A DNA stretch of 64,000 bases from Massilia putida (lineage in GTDB: Bacteria > Pseudomonadota > Gammaproteobacteria > Burkholderiales > Burkholderiaceae_D). The stretch's first letter is position 1. Each line of letters opens with the position of its first letter. Shown one piece after another: positions 29,801-37,041 of this stretch. Both the position numbers and the translations under genes were made by a program. Location of the stretch: contig NZ_CP019038.1 in assembly GCF_001941825.1 (NCBI RefSeq), forward strand, positions 1,116,001 through 1,180,000. The letters are read 5' to 3'. Under the pieces are notes generated by a model. That model saw only the letters and a list, made by a program, of their open reading frames with translations, searched no databases and had not been told where the DNA came from.

Positions 29801-31581
29801 TCATCGCGGACCAGAAGGATTACATCGGCAACCTGCTCGACATCGCGACCGTGACCGATTCCAACGGCCGCAACGCGACCGATGTGATCACGAACGTCAA
29901 CCGGCTGTTCGACAGCAATCTGACGACGGCGACCGATTTCCGCCTCAACGGCAGCGGGAACAATGGCTGGGTCGAGTTCGATTTCCGGGCCGGCGGCACG
30001 GTGGCGCTGTCCAGGGTCGATCTGATCGCCCTCCAGAACCAGTACACGAGCCGTATCAACGGCACCGTCTTCCAGGGTTCGAACGACAACGTGACCTGGA
30101 CCAACATCTCGACCTTCGCCGGGAACACGCCGGAGTGGCAGACCCTGAAGATCACCGATCCGACGCCGTACCGTTACATTCGCATGACCAATGCCAACGC
30201 ATGGTTCGGGAACGTGACCGAGCTGCGCCTGTATGGCGTGGCGACGTCGACCAACCGGATCGCCATGGCGTCGCTCGGCTCGGCCCAGGCGCTGCGCAAC
30301 AGGGTCGTGGCCGGCAATACCGTGAAACTGAGCTTCACCGCCAAGGAAGCGATCAGCAACGTGTCGGCGACCATCGCCGGCGTGCCCGCCGCGCTCGGCA
30401 CGACGGACAACATCAACTATGCCGCCAGCGCGACCCTGCCCCAGGGCACGCAGCCGGGCCCGGTGAAGTTCGCCATCAATTACCTCACCAAAGACGGCAA
30501 GCAGGGCTACCAGGTCACCGAGACGACGGACACCACCTCGCTGTACTTTGTCGATGAATCCGACGTCGTCCAGAACGTCCCGGCCATCGCGACGCTGATC
30601 GATTCGACGACGAACCGCACCGCGGCCACGACGCTGGCGAACGTGCAGGCCCTGTTCGACGCGAACCTCGCCACGGGTTCGGATTTCCGTAACGGCGCCA
30701 GCGGTTCGGGAACGGGCGCCTGGGTGGTCTTCGACTTCAAGGACGGCAAGCAGGTCAGCCTGACCAGCACCGAGGTCATCGGCCGGCAAGACCAGTACTA
30801 CACGCGCGTCAACGGGCTCGTGTTCCAGGGTTCGAACGACAATGCCACCTGGACGACGCTGACCCCGGCGGCGAAGTCCACCGCGGATTGGCAAACGCTG
30901 CCGGTCGCCAGCCCTGTTCCATACCGCTATATTCGCGTCTACAACCCGAACACGTGGTTCGGCTCCATCAATGAGGTGCGCCTGCACGGCTCGCTGCACG
31001 GCGTGGACGTGACCGCGCCAAGCACCACGGCCGCCGCGCCGCAAGGCACCGTGACGACGGATGCGACAGTCACCTTCACGGCCACGGACAACCAAGGCGG
31101 CTCGGGCGTCGCGGCGACCTATTACACGATCGACGGCGGTGCGCAGCAGAAGGGCAACGCGGTCACGCTGAACACGAGCGGCACGCACACGGTGAGCTAC
31201 TGGAGCACGGACTGGGCAGGCAACAGCGAACAGCCGCACACCGTGTCGGTGTCGATCGATAAATCGGTGGACGTGACGTCGTTCGTGTCGATCGCGCGCT
31301 CGGGCCTGACGGTGAACCGCTTCACCAACAAGTACACGGGTACGGTGACGATCACGAATACCGGCGGCCAGACGCTGGCGGGCCCGCTCCATCTGCGCCT
31401 GCTGGGCTTGAGCGCCGGCGTCACGCTGGACAACCAGACCGGCGTGCGGAACGGCGTGCCGTATGTGGCGCTGCCCGTCGCCAGCCTGGCACCGGGCCAG
31501 AGCGTCACGCTGACGACCACCTTCTCCAATCCGAACAAAGTCGGCATCGCGTACACGCCGGCACTCTTCAGCATCAAGTAA
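26818..31581 (+). CDS. Large secreted modular protein: alginate/chondroitin-lyase-like toroid with three F5/8C (CBM32-like) modules
   Basis: 1587 residues; GAGGGGAC precedes the ATG; signal peptide about 1-36 ending VAMAADP. Residues about 65-435 resemble the (alpha/alpha) toroid of alginate/chondroitin lyases (GVGFTKDMLENMRAEVLAKK; NMRIIRLYEQ-type helices; a His/Asn-rich region NQHLYTTIAKMSG). Then a CBM6-like beta-module (about 480-585), a He_PIG-type Ig domain (585-685), F5/8-type C module 1 (745-890), Ig-like (890-990), F5/8C 2 (1000-1140), Ig-like (1140-1240), F5/8C 3 (1250-1390), a chitobiase-type Ig (1395-1485) and a CARDB-like end. The Ig plus F5/8C unit is duplicated (QALRNRVVAGNTVK occurs in both). 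It probably cleaves an acidic polysaccharide outside the cell; substrate and catalytic residues are not certain. Confidence 0.8.
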   Translation: MRAIRFDHAFRRIVCMAISVGIATTLVPLPGQVAMAADPIDTMVTSYQPVISETIDANGFKHPGVGFTKDMLENMRAEVLAKKEPWNTHFNMMLKSAKASRTPGISNVNGSDPTKPRIYGLDSQGAEGIFIADALTAYTQAILYYVTGDSAYRANAMRIIRLYEQMDPARYVYYTDSHIHTGIPLQRMTGAAEILRYTSTQDPALAWTDDDTRLFSTNLVTPVIQTFDNCNCRFMNQHLYTTIAKMSGSIFMGDRDGYNQAVEWFTVNKDAPDPAWTGSIRQLFRLVTRNDATGESIPPQIQHVEMGRDQAHGAGDLTNSQILARMMLSQGTKVDPVTGTPSTESNAVGPYEFLDDRLLAVHELFGTWMVGYDIPWVPVAMSVNPDGSIRAMYNNVSWSYRGRLTQNTWEAFYYYKYVRGLDVEHLVPNYTTIYAKRKAYNWDGADGGGDFWMAIPKAAEAEGSNYLGIPIIDPYREVEDRFTAYDGNSVAQTEGTTGFVRSTATAEGTRIAVYSYNGAAVPSIGFRIRTNGQAMMDVYGNSLALPNTRGQWRYVVVPMNIPDFLPITLTGSGTTVDIDHINVQSSTLLSPPVFKSGSGDMTAYTYAGATIPVTIDLSATDPAAGDVVTYNMDNLPPGATFDTGTGAFSWKPTQAGTYTFIAEASDGTTVTTKRITIVVGADRQSVVTAVTAPVKPDTLYVTATKTVYDSAYADMQNTIASGTDDTYFQKLATLRSAVSGLRELTPLLKDGSMDYTNLFFKSNLATNFGDAAANGADNNTDSFIAFTIATDNNRTMTLDFGPGFKVAATAFQIQPRTSFPERVGGVTIFASNDNQNWTRITPGETLAIEGVQTLNVQDDLRTQRYRFFKISMIHLISSYNILELGEFRIFGTRYETVNKLTNVSLSSDQALRNRVVAGNTVKVSFQSSEPVNNVSALIQGEPATVTTADNLNWTATALVKPTTAPGPVKLLLNYKTANGTDAEPVLFPTDSTSLFIADQKDYIGNLLDIATVTDSNGRNATDVITNVNRLFDSNLTTATDFRLNGSGNNGWVEFDFRAGGTVALSRVDLIALQNQYTSRINGTVFQGSNDNVTWTNISTFAGNTPEWQTLKITDPTPYRYIRMTNANAWFGNVTELRLYGVATSTNRIAMASLGSAQALRNRVVAGNTVKLSFTAKEAISNVSATIAGVPAALGTTDNINYAASATLPQGTQPGPVKFAINYLTKDGKQGYQVTETTDTTSLYFVDESDVVQNVPAIATLIDSTTNRTAATTLANVQALFDANLATGSDFRNGASGSGTGAWVVFDFKDGKQVSLTSTEVIGRQDQYYTRVNGLVFQGSNDNATWTTLTPAAKSTADWQTLPVASPVPYRYIRVYNPNTWFGSINEVRLHGSLHGVDVTAPSTTAAAPQGTVTTDATVTFTATDNQGGSGVAATYYTIDGGAQQKGNAVTLNTSGTHTVSYWSTDWAGNSEQPHTVSVSIDKSVDVTSFVSIARSGLTVNRFTNKYTGTVTITNTGGQTLAGPLHLRLLGLSAGVTLDNQTGVRNGVPYVALPVASLAPGQSVTLTTTFSNPNKVGIAYTPALFSIK

Positions 31582-31592
31582 AGGACGTCCTC

Positions 31593-32198
31593 ATGTTCAA
31601 CTTCAAGCACTTCCTTGCCAACCTCGCACTGGCGGCCGCCATGGTCGGCGCCTGTGGACAGGCGGCGGCCACGCCCCTGGCGTATCGGGTCGACATCGAC
31701 ACCGCGCTACTCGGCACGGGCCCGGCCTTCCTGGACCTGTATTTCCTGGGATTGGCCGGCGCGCCGGATGCGACCGCCACCGTGAACCACCTGACCGGCG
31801 CGCTCGACGGCGCCCCGGACCTGACGGGCATGGTCACCGGCGGCGCGGCCGGTCCGTTCGTGTTCAGCAATGCCGGCGGCGGCGGTGAACTGGTCCAGGC
31901 CATCCAGCTGGGCGGCACCTTCGGTTTCGACGTCAGCTTCACAATGGCGCCCGGCACCACCGGCACGACCTTCGGCTGGGCGCTGTTCGACACGACGCAT
32001 TATCTGGGCGCCGATGGCGACCTGGGCGACCTGTTCCTGCAGCCTTTCGCCCCTGGCGAGCAACAGGTCCTGGTGGCGGCGCCGGCGACGCGGGTGACCA
32101 GCGTGACCACGATCCCGGAACCGTCGACGGCGGCACTGATGCTGGTCGCCATGCTGGCGATGGTCGCCCGGCGCGGGCCGGGCGCGCGCCGGCGCTGA
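31593..32198 (+). CDS. PEP-CTERM-sorted secreted protein
   Basis: 201 residues; signal peptide (FLANLALAAAMVGACGQAAA), an Ala/Gly/Thr-rich body predicted as beta-sandwich, and a C-terminal sorting signal: IPEPSTAALMLVAMLAMVAR, then a basic tail RRGPGARRR. This is the PEP-CTERM tripartite signal handled by exosortase/archaeosortase-like EpsH in EPS-producing Gram-negatives (family knowledge). The start is 11 bp after the lyase stop behind AAAGGACG, so the two are likely cotranscribed. The body is not recognised. An exosortase gene must be elsewhere in the genome. Confidence 0.85.
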   Translation: MFNFKHFLANLALAAAMVGACGQAAATPLAYRVDIDTALLGTGPAFLDLYFLGLAGAPDATATVNHLTGALDGAPDLTGMVTGGAAGPFVFSNAGGGGELVQAIQLGGTFGFDVSFTMAPGTTGTTFGWALFDTTHYLGADGDLGDLFLQPFAPGEQQVLVAAPATRVTSVTTIPEPSTAALMLVAMLAMVARRGPGARRR

Positions 32199-32211
32199 TC
32201 CGCCACGCCCT

Positions 32212-32242
32212 CGAAAGCCGGTGTTCGCCTGTCCGGCTTTCG
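32212..32242 (+). terminator. Strong hairpin after the PEP-CTERM gene, no T-tract
   Basis: Perfect 10-bp stem CGAAAGCCGG/CCGGCTTTCG with an 11-nt loop, 14 bp after the stop. It is followed by GGGGCC rather than T, so it may be a transcript-protecting hairpin or a factor-dependent terminator. Confidence 0.5.
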
Positions 32243-32252
32243 GGGGCCGCGG

Positions 32253-32387
32253 TCACACGTCGATGTCCTCCAGCCTCGCCAGCAGCGTGAACAGCTGGTT
32301 GGTCGCGCCGATCATCACCGACTGCAAGTCCGCCGACACCTTGCCGAAACCGGCCGCCGCGAAGATGTCGTTCGTGTAGTACAGGAT
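32253..32387 (-). pseudogene. Sugar-porter MFS transporter fragment
   Basis: 44 codons in one frame: ILYYTNDIFAAAGFGKVSAD, LQSVMIGATNQLFTLLARLE, DIDV, stop. This matches the segment after transmembrane helix 7 of sugar-porter (XylE-like) transporters, where the intact gene at 51482 has VVFYYGAVLWQAVGF. No start and nothing upstream, so it is a relic, consistent with decay of a sugar-use locus beside the lyase gene. Confidence 0.65.
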
Positions 32388-32425
32388 GGGCCAAGGTCAA
32401 CAAATAAAAGAACGCCGCTGCCCCG

Positions 32426-35400
32426 TCAGTGCGCGTGCTGGCGGTCCAGCAGCTTCTCGAAGATTTCGCGCGTGACCGCTTGCGAGTAGTAATAGCCCTG
32501 GATGTAGTCGCAGCCGATGGCCGCCAGTGCGTCGCGCTGGGCGATGCTCTCGACGCCTTCGGCGATGGCCTCGATCCCGAGACGGTGCGCGAGATCGACG
32601 ATCGCCTCCGTCAGCGCCTTGTCGCTGCCGTCGCTGACCAGGTTGTTGATGAACGATTTGTCGATCTTCAGGTAATCGATGTCGAAGAGTTTCAGGTAGG
32701 ACAAGGCAGAGAAACCGGTGCCGAAATCGTCGATCGAGACCTTGGCCCCGGCGGCGTGCAGTTCCTCGAGGCAGTGGATGACCTCTTCCGCGTCATGGAT
32801 CAGCACGCCTTCGGTGATTTCCACGGTGAGGCTGTTGCGGGGCAGGCCGGAATGCACGACACGGTCGAGCCAGGACAAAGGGCCGCGCTGTTCGAACTGC
32901 GTCGGCGAGATGTTCACGCTCAGTTCGACCACGTGGCCGTACATCCGGTGCCAGCGCCGGGCGCTCGCGATCGCCTCGCACAATACCCAGTCGGAGATGT
33001 CGTTGATCAGTCCGACCTCTTCCGCCAGCGGGATGAACCGGGCCGGGCTGATGGCGCCATGCATCGGGTGCGCCCAGCGCAGCAATGTCTCGGCTTTGTG
33101 GATGTGCCCCGTCGCGACCTCGACGATGGGCTGGTAGACCACCTCCAGTTGCCGGAGCGCCAGTGCCTGGCGCAGGTCGTTGGTCAGCATCAGCTTGGTA
33201 AGCGCCTGTTGCTGCAGCGAGGGCGTGAAATACTGGAATTGCCCGCGTCCGGCGCGCTTGGCCAGGTGGACCGCATGTTCGGCGTTCCTGACGAGTTCGT
33301 CCGCGTCGGTGGCATCGTCCGGATAGACGCTGATGCCGACACTGGCCGACACGTACGCCGTCTTTGCGCTCCCCAGGTGCAGCGGCGCGGCGATCGCCTT
33401 GATCACGGATTCGGCGATGGTGTCCAGGTGCGGACGCCGGTCGAACTCGCTGACCACCAGGGCGAACGTGTCGCCGCCCAGGCGTCCCATCGTGGCATCC
33501 GCGGGAACACAGGACGCGACGCGCCGGGTCAGCTCGATCAGGGCGGTGTCGCCGGCGGCGTGGCCGAGGCTGTCGTTGATGTCCTTGAAGCGGTCCAGGT
33601 CGAGCAGGAGCACGCCGAGTCCGCCGCCGGCGCCGAGTGCCTTCTTGATGTCCTGTTTCAGGCGGTCGAGGAACAGGCGCCGGTTCGGCAACCCCGTCAG
33701 CGAGTCGAAGTTGGTCTGGCGCCAGAGCAGATCGTCCTTTTCCTTTTGCGCGCTGATGTCGTTGAACTGGATCACGTGGCGGTAAATCCGTCCGTCGGGA
33801 TGGCGGATCACCCGGACGTTCACGAACTTGGCGGTGAACGACCCGTCCTTGTTGCGGTCCGCAATTTCTCCCTGCCAATGATCCTTCGCCGTCAGGTCCT
33901 GCCACAAGCGCGCATAGAAACTGCTGTCGTGCATGGTCGAATCGAACAGGTACGGCACGGTGCCGAGCACGTCCCGCAAGGCGTAGCCGGTCTGGCTGGT
34001 GAACGCCGGGTTGGCGTCGACGATCCGGTTCGCCCCGTCCGTCACCACGATCGCCTCCGAGCTCGTCTGGTAGATCAGGTTCGCCATGCGCATCGACTCC
34101 TCGAGGTTCCGTCGATGGGTGATGTCCTGGACCGTACCGCGCAGCCTCGCGACCCGGTCGTTTTCGAGCACCGGACTGCAGATCAGGCGGATCCATTTGC
34201 GGTTGCCGGCATCAGTGACGACCTGCAGCTCCAGGTCGAACAGCTGGCCATGCGCCGCCGCGGCGTCGAGCGCGCGTTCGGCGCGCGCCCGGTCGGCGTC
34301 TTCGCAGCACGCGAGGCAGTGCGCGAAAGCGAGCGCCTGCCCCGGCGGGATGTCGTAGATCCTTGCCACCTCGTCGGTCCACTGGAACGCGCCGGTGGCC
34401 GGGTCCAGTTCCCAGGCACCGATCTGCGCCAGCGTGCTCATTTCCTTGAGCAGCCGGTCCTGCTCGCGGATCTTCCGTTCATGCGCCTTGCGGTCGGTGA
34501 TGTCGCGCGCCACGCCGAGCACGCCCAGCACGGTACCGTCCGGCTTGATGATCGGCGTCTTGAGGGTTTCGAACACGCGCGAGTCCGGCATGCCGGGCGC
34601 GATCACCCGGTCCTCGACCATGATCGGACGTTTGGCCTGCAATGCGGCCTCGTCGTCGTGCCGGTAGCCCTCCGCGAATGCCGGACCGAACAGATCGATG
34701 TCGGTCTTGCCGATGATGTCGCCGCGCGGCCGTCCGAGCACCGCCGCCGTCTGCGCGTTGCAGGCTTGGTAGACACCGGCGGTATCCTTCAGCCAGATCA
34801 GGTCCGGGCTGCTTTCCACCAGCGTGTGCAACAGGGTCTTCTCGCGTTCCAGTTCCGCGGTGCGCATCCGTACCGCGCGCCGCACCGACGCCAGCCAGAC
34901 CAGCAGCAGCGCCACCAGTCCGCCGAGCGCCAGCATGACGTCGCCCATGCGCTGGGAGTAGCGCGCAAATTGCAGCGGCCGGCCCATCCACTTCGCGCGC
35001 AGGGCATCCATCTCGGCCGGCGTGATCTGCGCCATGCCGTGCTCGACCAGCGCGAGCGTGGCCGTATCCCCTTTTCTGACCGCGCGGCGCAGTTCGCTGC
35101 GCGTGACTTCGAACGCCCTCACATACCGGCGATGCAGGCCGAGCCGGTACAACTGGTACTCGGCCGTGTTTTCGTCGATGCAGAGCAGCTTGACGCTGTG
35201 GTTCGCAACGGCGGCGAACAGCGCGCGGACGGTCGGGAAATAGCGCACGCCCGTGACGCCGGCGCGCTGCAGGCGTTCGCCACAGGCGTCGCTGGCCTGC
35301 ACCGCCACTTCGAAACCCTTCAGGCTTTCCAGGTCGTGAATGCCGCCGATCGACGCATCCGCATAGATCGACGTGTGGAGTGTGGCGTAAGGCCTGGAAA

Positions 35401-35698
35401 AATCAAAATGGGAAACGCGCGACTCGGTGAGGAAAATATCATCGACCACGTCCGCCTCGCCCCGCTCCAGCAGCGGCTGGGCGTCCGGCCAGTCGACCCC
35501 GCGCAGTACGACCTGCACACCCGTCTTTTGCTGCCACAAGCGCCACAGGTCGACCGAATAGCCTTCCAGTTCGCCGCTGGAGTTGCGGAGTGCGAAAGGT
35601 GGATAATTCTGGTCCACCACCACGCGCAATGGTGCCGCCGATGCGAGAACGGGCAGGATGAGCAGGACTGCCAGCAGGGCACGGACGAACGCGAACAT
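32426..35698 (-). CDS. Periplasmic-sensor (SBP_bac_3)-PAS3-GGDEF-EAL c-di-GMP protein
   Basis: 1090 residues. Signal peptide 1-22; extracytoplasmic solute-binding domain family 3 (23-245; RVVVDQNYPPFALRNSSGEL); TM at about 255-275 (DVMLALGGLVALLLVWLASV); three PAS domains (about 285-660); GGDEF (665-825), signature GGDTF (about 740); EAL (840-1080) with ETLLRW, ITEG, DDFGTGFSAL, KIDKSF, EGVES and QGYYY. The GGDEF lacks the catalytic Glu, so the protein is more likely a phosphodiesterase than a cyclase, with the GGDEF as GTP-sensing module. It should sense an amino acid or similar solute in the periplasm. AGAGG precedes the ATG. Monocistronic. Confidence 0.93.
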   Translation of the reverse strand: MFAFVRALLAVLLILPVLASAAPLRVVVDQNYPPFALRNSSGELEGYSVDLWRLWQQKTGVQVVLRGVDWPDAQPLLERGEADVVDDIFLTESRVSHFDFSRPYATLHTSIYADASIGGIHDLESLKGFEVAVQASDACGERLQRAGVTGVRYFPTVRALFAAVANHSVKLLCIDENTAEYQLYRLGLHRRYVRAFEVTRSELRRAVRKGDTATLALVEHGMAQITPAEMDALRAKWMGRPLQFARYSQRMGDVMLALGGLVALLLVWLASVRRAVRMRTAELEREKTLLHTLVESSPDLIWLKDTAGVYQACNAQTAAVLGRPRGDIIGKTDIDLFGPAFAEGYRHDDEAALQAKRPIMVEDRVIAPGMPDSRVFETLKTPIIKPDGTVLGVLGVARDITDRKAHERKIREQDRLLKEMSTLAQIGAWELDPATGAFQWTDEVARIYDIPPGQALAFAHCLACCEDADRARAERALDAAAAHGQLFDLELQVVTDAGNRKWIRLICSPVLENDRVARLRGTVQDITHRRNLEESMRMANLIYQTSSEAIVVTDGANRIVDANPAFTSQTGYALRDVLGTVPYLFDSTMHDSSFYARLWQDLTAKDHWQGEIADRNKDGSFTAKFVNVRVIRHPDGRIYRHVIQFNDISAQKEKDDLLWRQTNFDSLTGLPNRRLFLDRLKQDIKKALGAGGGLGVLLLDLDRFKDINDSLGHAAGDTALIELTRRVASCVPADATMGRLGGDTFALVVSEFDRRPHLDTIAESVIKAIAAPLHLGSAKTAYVSASVGISVYPDDATDADELVRNAEHAVHLAKRAGRGQFQYFTPSLQQQALTKLMLTNDLRQALALRQLEVVYQPIVEVATGHIHKAETLLRWAHPMHGAISPARFIPLAEEVGLINDISDWVLCEAIASARRWHRMYGHVVELSVNISPTQFEQRGPLSWLDRVVHSGLPRNSLTVEITEGVLIHDAEEVIHCLEELHAAGAKVSIDDFGTGFSALSYLKLFDIDYLKIDKSFINNLVSDGSDKALTEAIVDLAHRLGIEAIAEGVESIAQRDALAAIGCDYIQGYYYSQAVTREIFEKLLDRQHAH

Positions 35699-35854
35699 AT
35701 CGCCTCTATGACAAACCGGATAGCAGGCGATATGCGCCGCTACACCAGTTGCAATATGAAGATATCACAATACCTCTTGCACCGAATAACATGTCGTGCC
35801 CACGTGCACGTCACTCGGAAAAGCGTCCCGAACGGTCCTGCGCCGCCTCCCAAC

Positions 35855-35870
35855 ATTACAGAAATGTAAT
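35855..35870. promoter_or_regulatory. Perfect palindrome ATTACA-GAAA-TGTAAT
   Basis: Six-base arms around a 4-base spacer, in the gap between the divergent GGDEF-EAL gene and the hydrolase-ACP-ketosynthase cassette. Candidate operator; the regulator is unknown. Confidence 0.45.
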
Positions 35871-35968
35871 GATAAAGCGAACAAGTGTGTAATTCATGCG
35901 CTACGTGATCTGCGATACTGTATGAACAAATGTTGGCATCTGGCCAACACGATATAAAGCCTCATTGC

Positions 35969-36799
35969 ATGAGATCGCCGCACAATCCTTCGCTTGCCAA
36001 AATCCTGCTGTTTCACGGTTTGCTGTCGTCGCCGCAAGAGTTCGGGCTGATCGCGCCTTCGATACGTAGCAAAGGTCTGTCACATGAAGCGGTGACGGTT
36101 CCCGGTTACACGCTCGCCGGTGGCCTTGCGCCCGATTGGCGGCGCTGGCGTGCGGCAGGGGCCGACGTCATCGACACCCGGGCGCCCGGCGACGCACCGG
36201 TGATAGTCGGCGGGCTGTGCATGGGCGGCGTGCTGGCCGCTGCGCTGGCGCTCCAGGCGCCCGACCGGGTCGCGGGGCTGGTCTTGATGTCGCCCAGCTT
36301 CGACTTCGACGGGTGGGGCCTGTCGCCCGTTCGTCACTTGCGCCACATCGGCTACTGGACCGGCCTTGACCGTTTTTTCTCCGTGGCCGAGCGTGACCCG
36401 TACGGTGTGAAGAACGCGCGCATCCGCGAGTGGATCGCGCGGGAACTGCGTGAACGGAGCCAATCGGCCGCGGGCCCCGCGCGCGTGCCGCTACGCGCAT
36501 TGCGCGAGGCCGAGCGCATGATGAAGGACGTCAGGGCGCGCTTGCACGAGCTGACCTGTCCGATATTGATGATCCATGCGCGCGAGGACGAAATCAGCAG
36601 CCTCGGCAGTGTTGTGCGCCTGTTCGACGCATTGCCGCAGGTCGACAAGGAACTGGTCGTCCTGGAAAACAGTTATCACATGATCACGATCGACAATGAG
36701 CGTCAGCAAATCCCCGCGCTGCTCGACCGCTTTTGCCGGCGTATCTCGGCCGGCGCCGTTGCGCCGGACCGTAACGTCATAGCATCCCTTCCAATTTGA
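35969..36799 (+). CDS. Alpha/beta-hydrolase with a Cys nucleophile (carboxylesterase/dienelactone-hydrolase-like)
   Basis: 276 residues from ATG 35969-35971; an ATG at 35930 gives 289. The alpha/beta-hydrolase fold begins with KILLFHGLLSSPQEFG. The nucleophile elbow reads GGLCMGGVL, a Cys where esterases have Ser. Asp in IHAREDEISS and His in ENSYHMITIDNER complete the triad. A lid-like region lies at about 130-190. It is followed directly by an acyl carrier protein (stop overlaps) and a ketosynthase. Possible roles: thioesterase, acyltransferase or cyclase acting on the carrier-bound chain (inference). Both starts have weak ribosome binding sites. Confidence 0.85.
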   Translation: MRSPHNPSLAKILLFHGLLSSPQEFGLIAPSIRSKGLSHEAVTVPGYTLAGGLAPDWRRWRAAGADVIDTRAPGDAPVIVGGLCMGGVLAAALALQAPDRVAGLVLMSPSFDFDGWGLSPVRHLRHIGYWTGLDRFFSVAERDPYGVKNARIREWIARELRERSQSAAGPARVPLRALREAERMMKDVRARLHELTCPILMIHAREDEISSLGSVVRLFDALPQVDKELVVLENSYHMITIDNERQQIPALLDRFCRRISAGAVAPDRNVIASLPI

Positions 36800-36801
36800 A
36801 T

Positions 36802-37041
36802 ATGAAGACCATAGAACAACTCACGCAGCTGCTTCACGACAAGTTCGACATCGACACGGCGTCGCTGCAGCCCGACCTTCCGCTGGCCGAATATGGGCTG
36901 GACTCGCTGGCGCTGGCTGAACTCCTGTTCACGATCGAGGAAGAATTCGATGTCAAGTTTCCGGATCGGCCGGAGAACATCAATACGCTGACAGAACTTG
37001 CGGCGGCAATCGACGAACTGCGCTTGCCCCAACAAGCATGA
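36802..37041 (+). CDS. Acyl carrier protein
   Basis: 79 residues from ATG 36802-36804; a TTG at 36796 overlapping the hydrolase stop is possible. Four-helix ACP pattern with the phosphopantetheine Ser in EYGLDSLALAELLFTIEEEF and the acidic recognition helix. It differs from housekeeping AcpP, being shorter in loop 1 and lying outside a fab cluster. Its stop overlaps the ketosynthase ATG (ATGA). It should carry the acyl or ketide intermediate for the neighbouring ketosynthase. Confidence 0.93.
   Translation: MKTIEQLTQLLHDKFDIDTASLQPDLPLAEYGLDSLALAELLFTIEEEFDVKFPDRPENINTLTELAAAIDELRLPQQA

Noticed and set aside
28666..31392. 908-codon minus-strand frame opposite the lyase-like gene
   Set aside because: Repetitive Arg/Val/Gly-rich shadow of the repeated F5/8C modules, no start signal.
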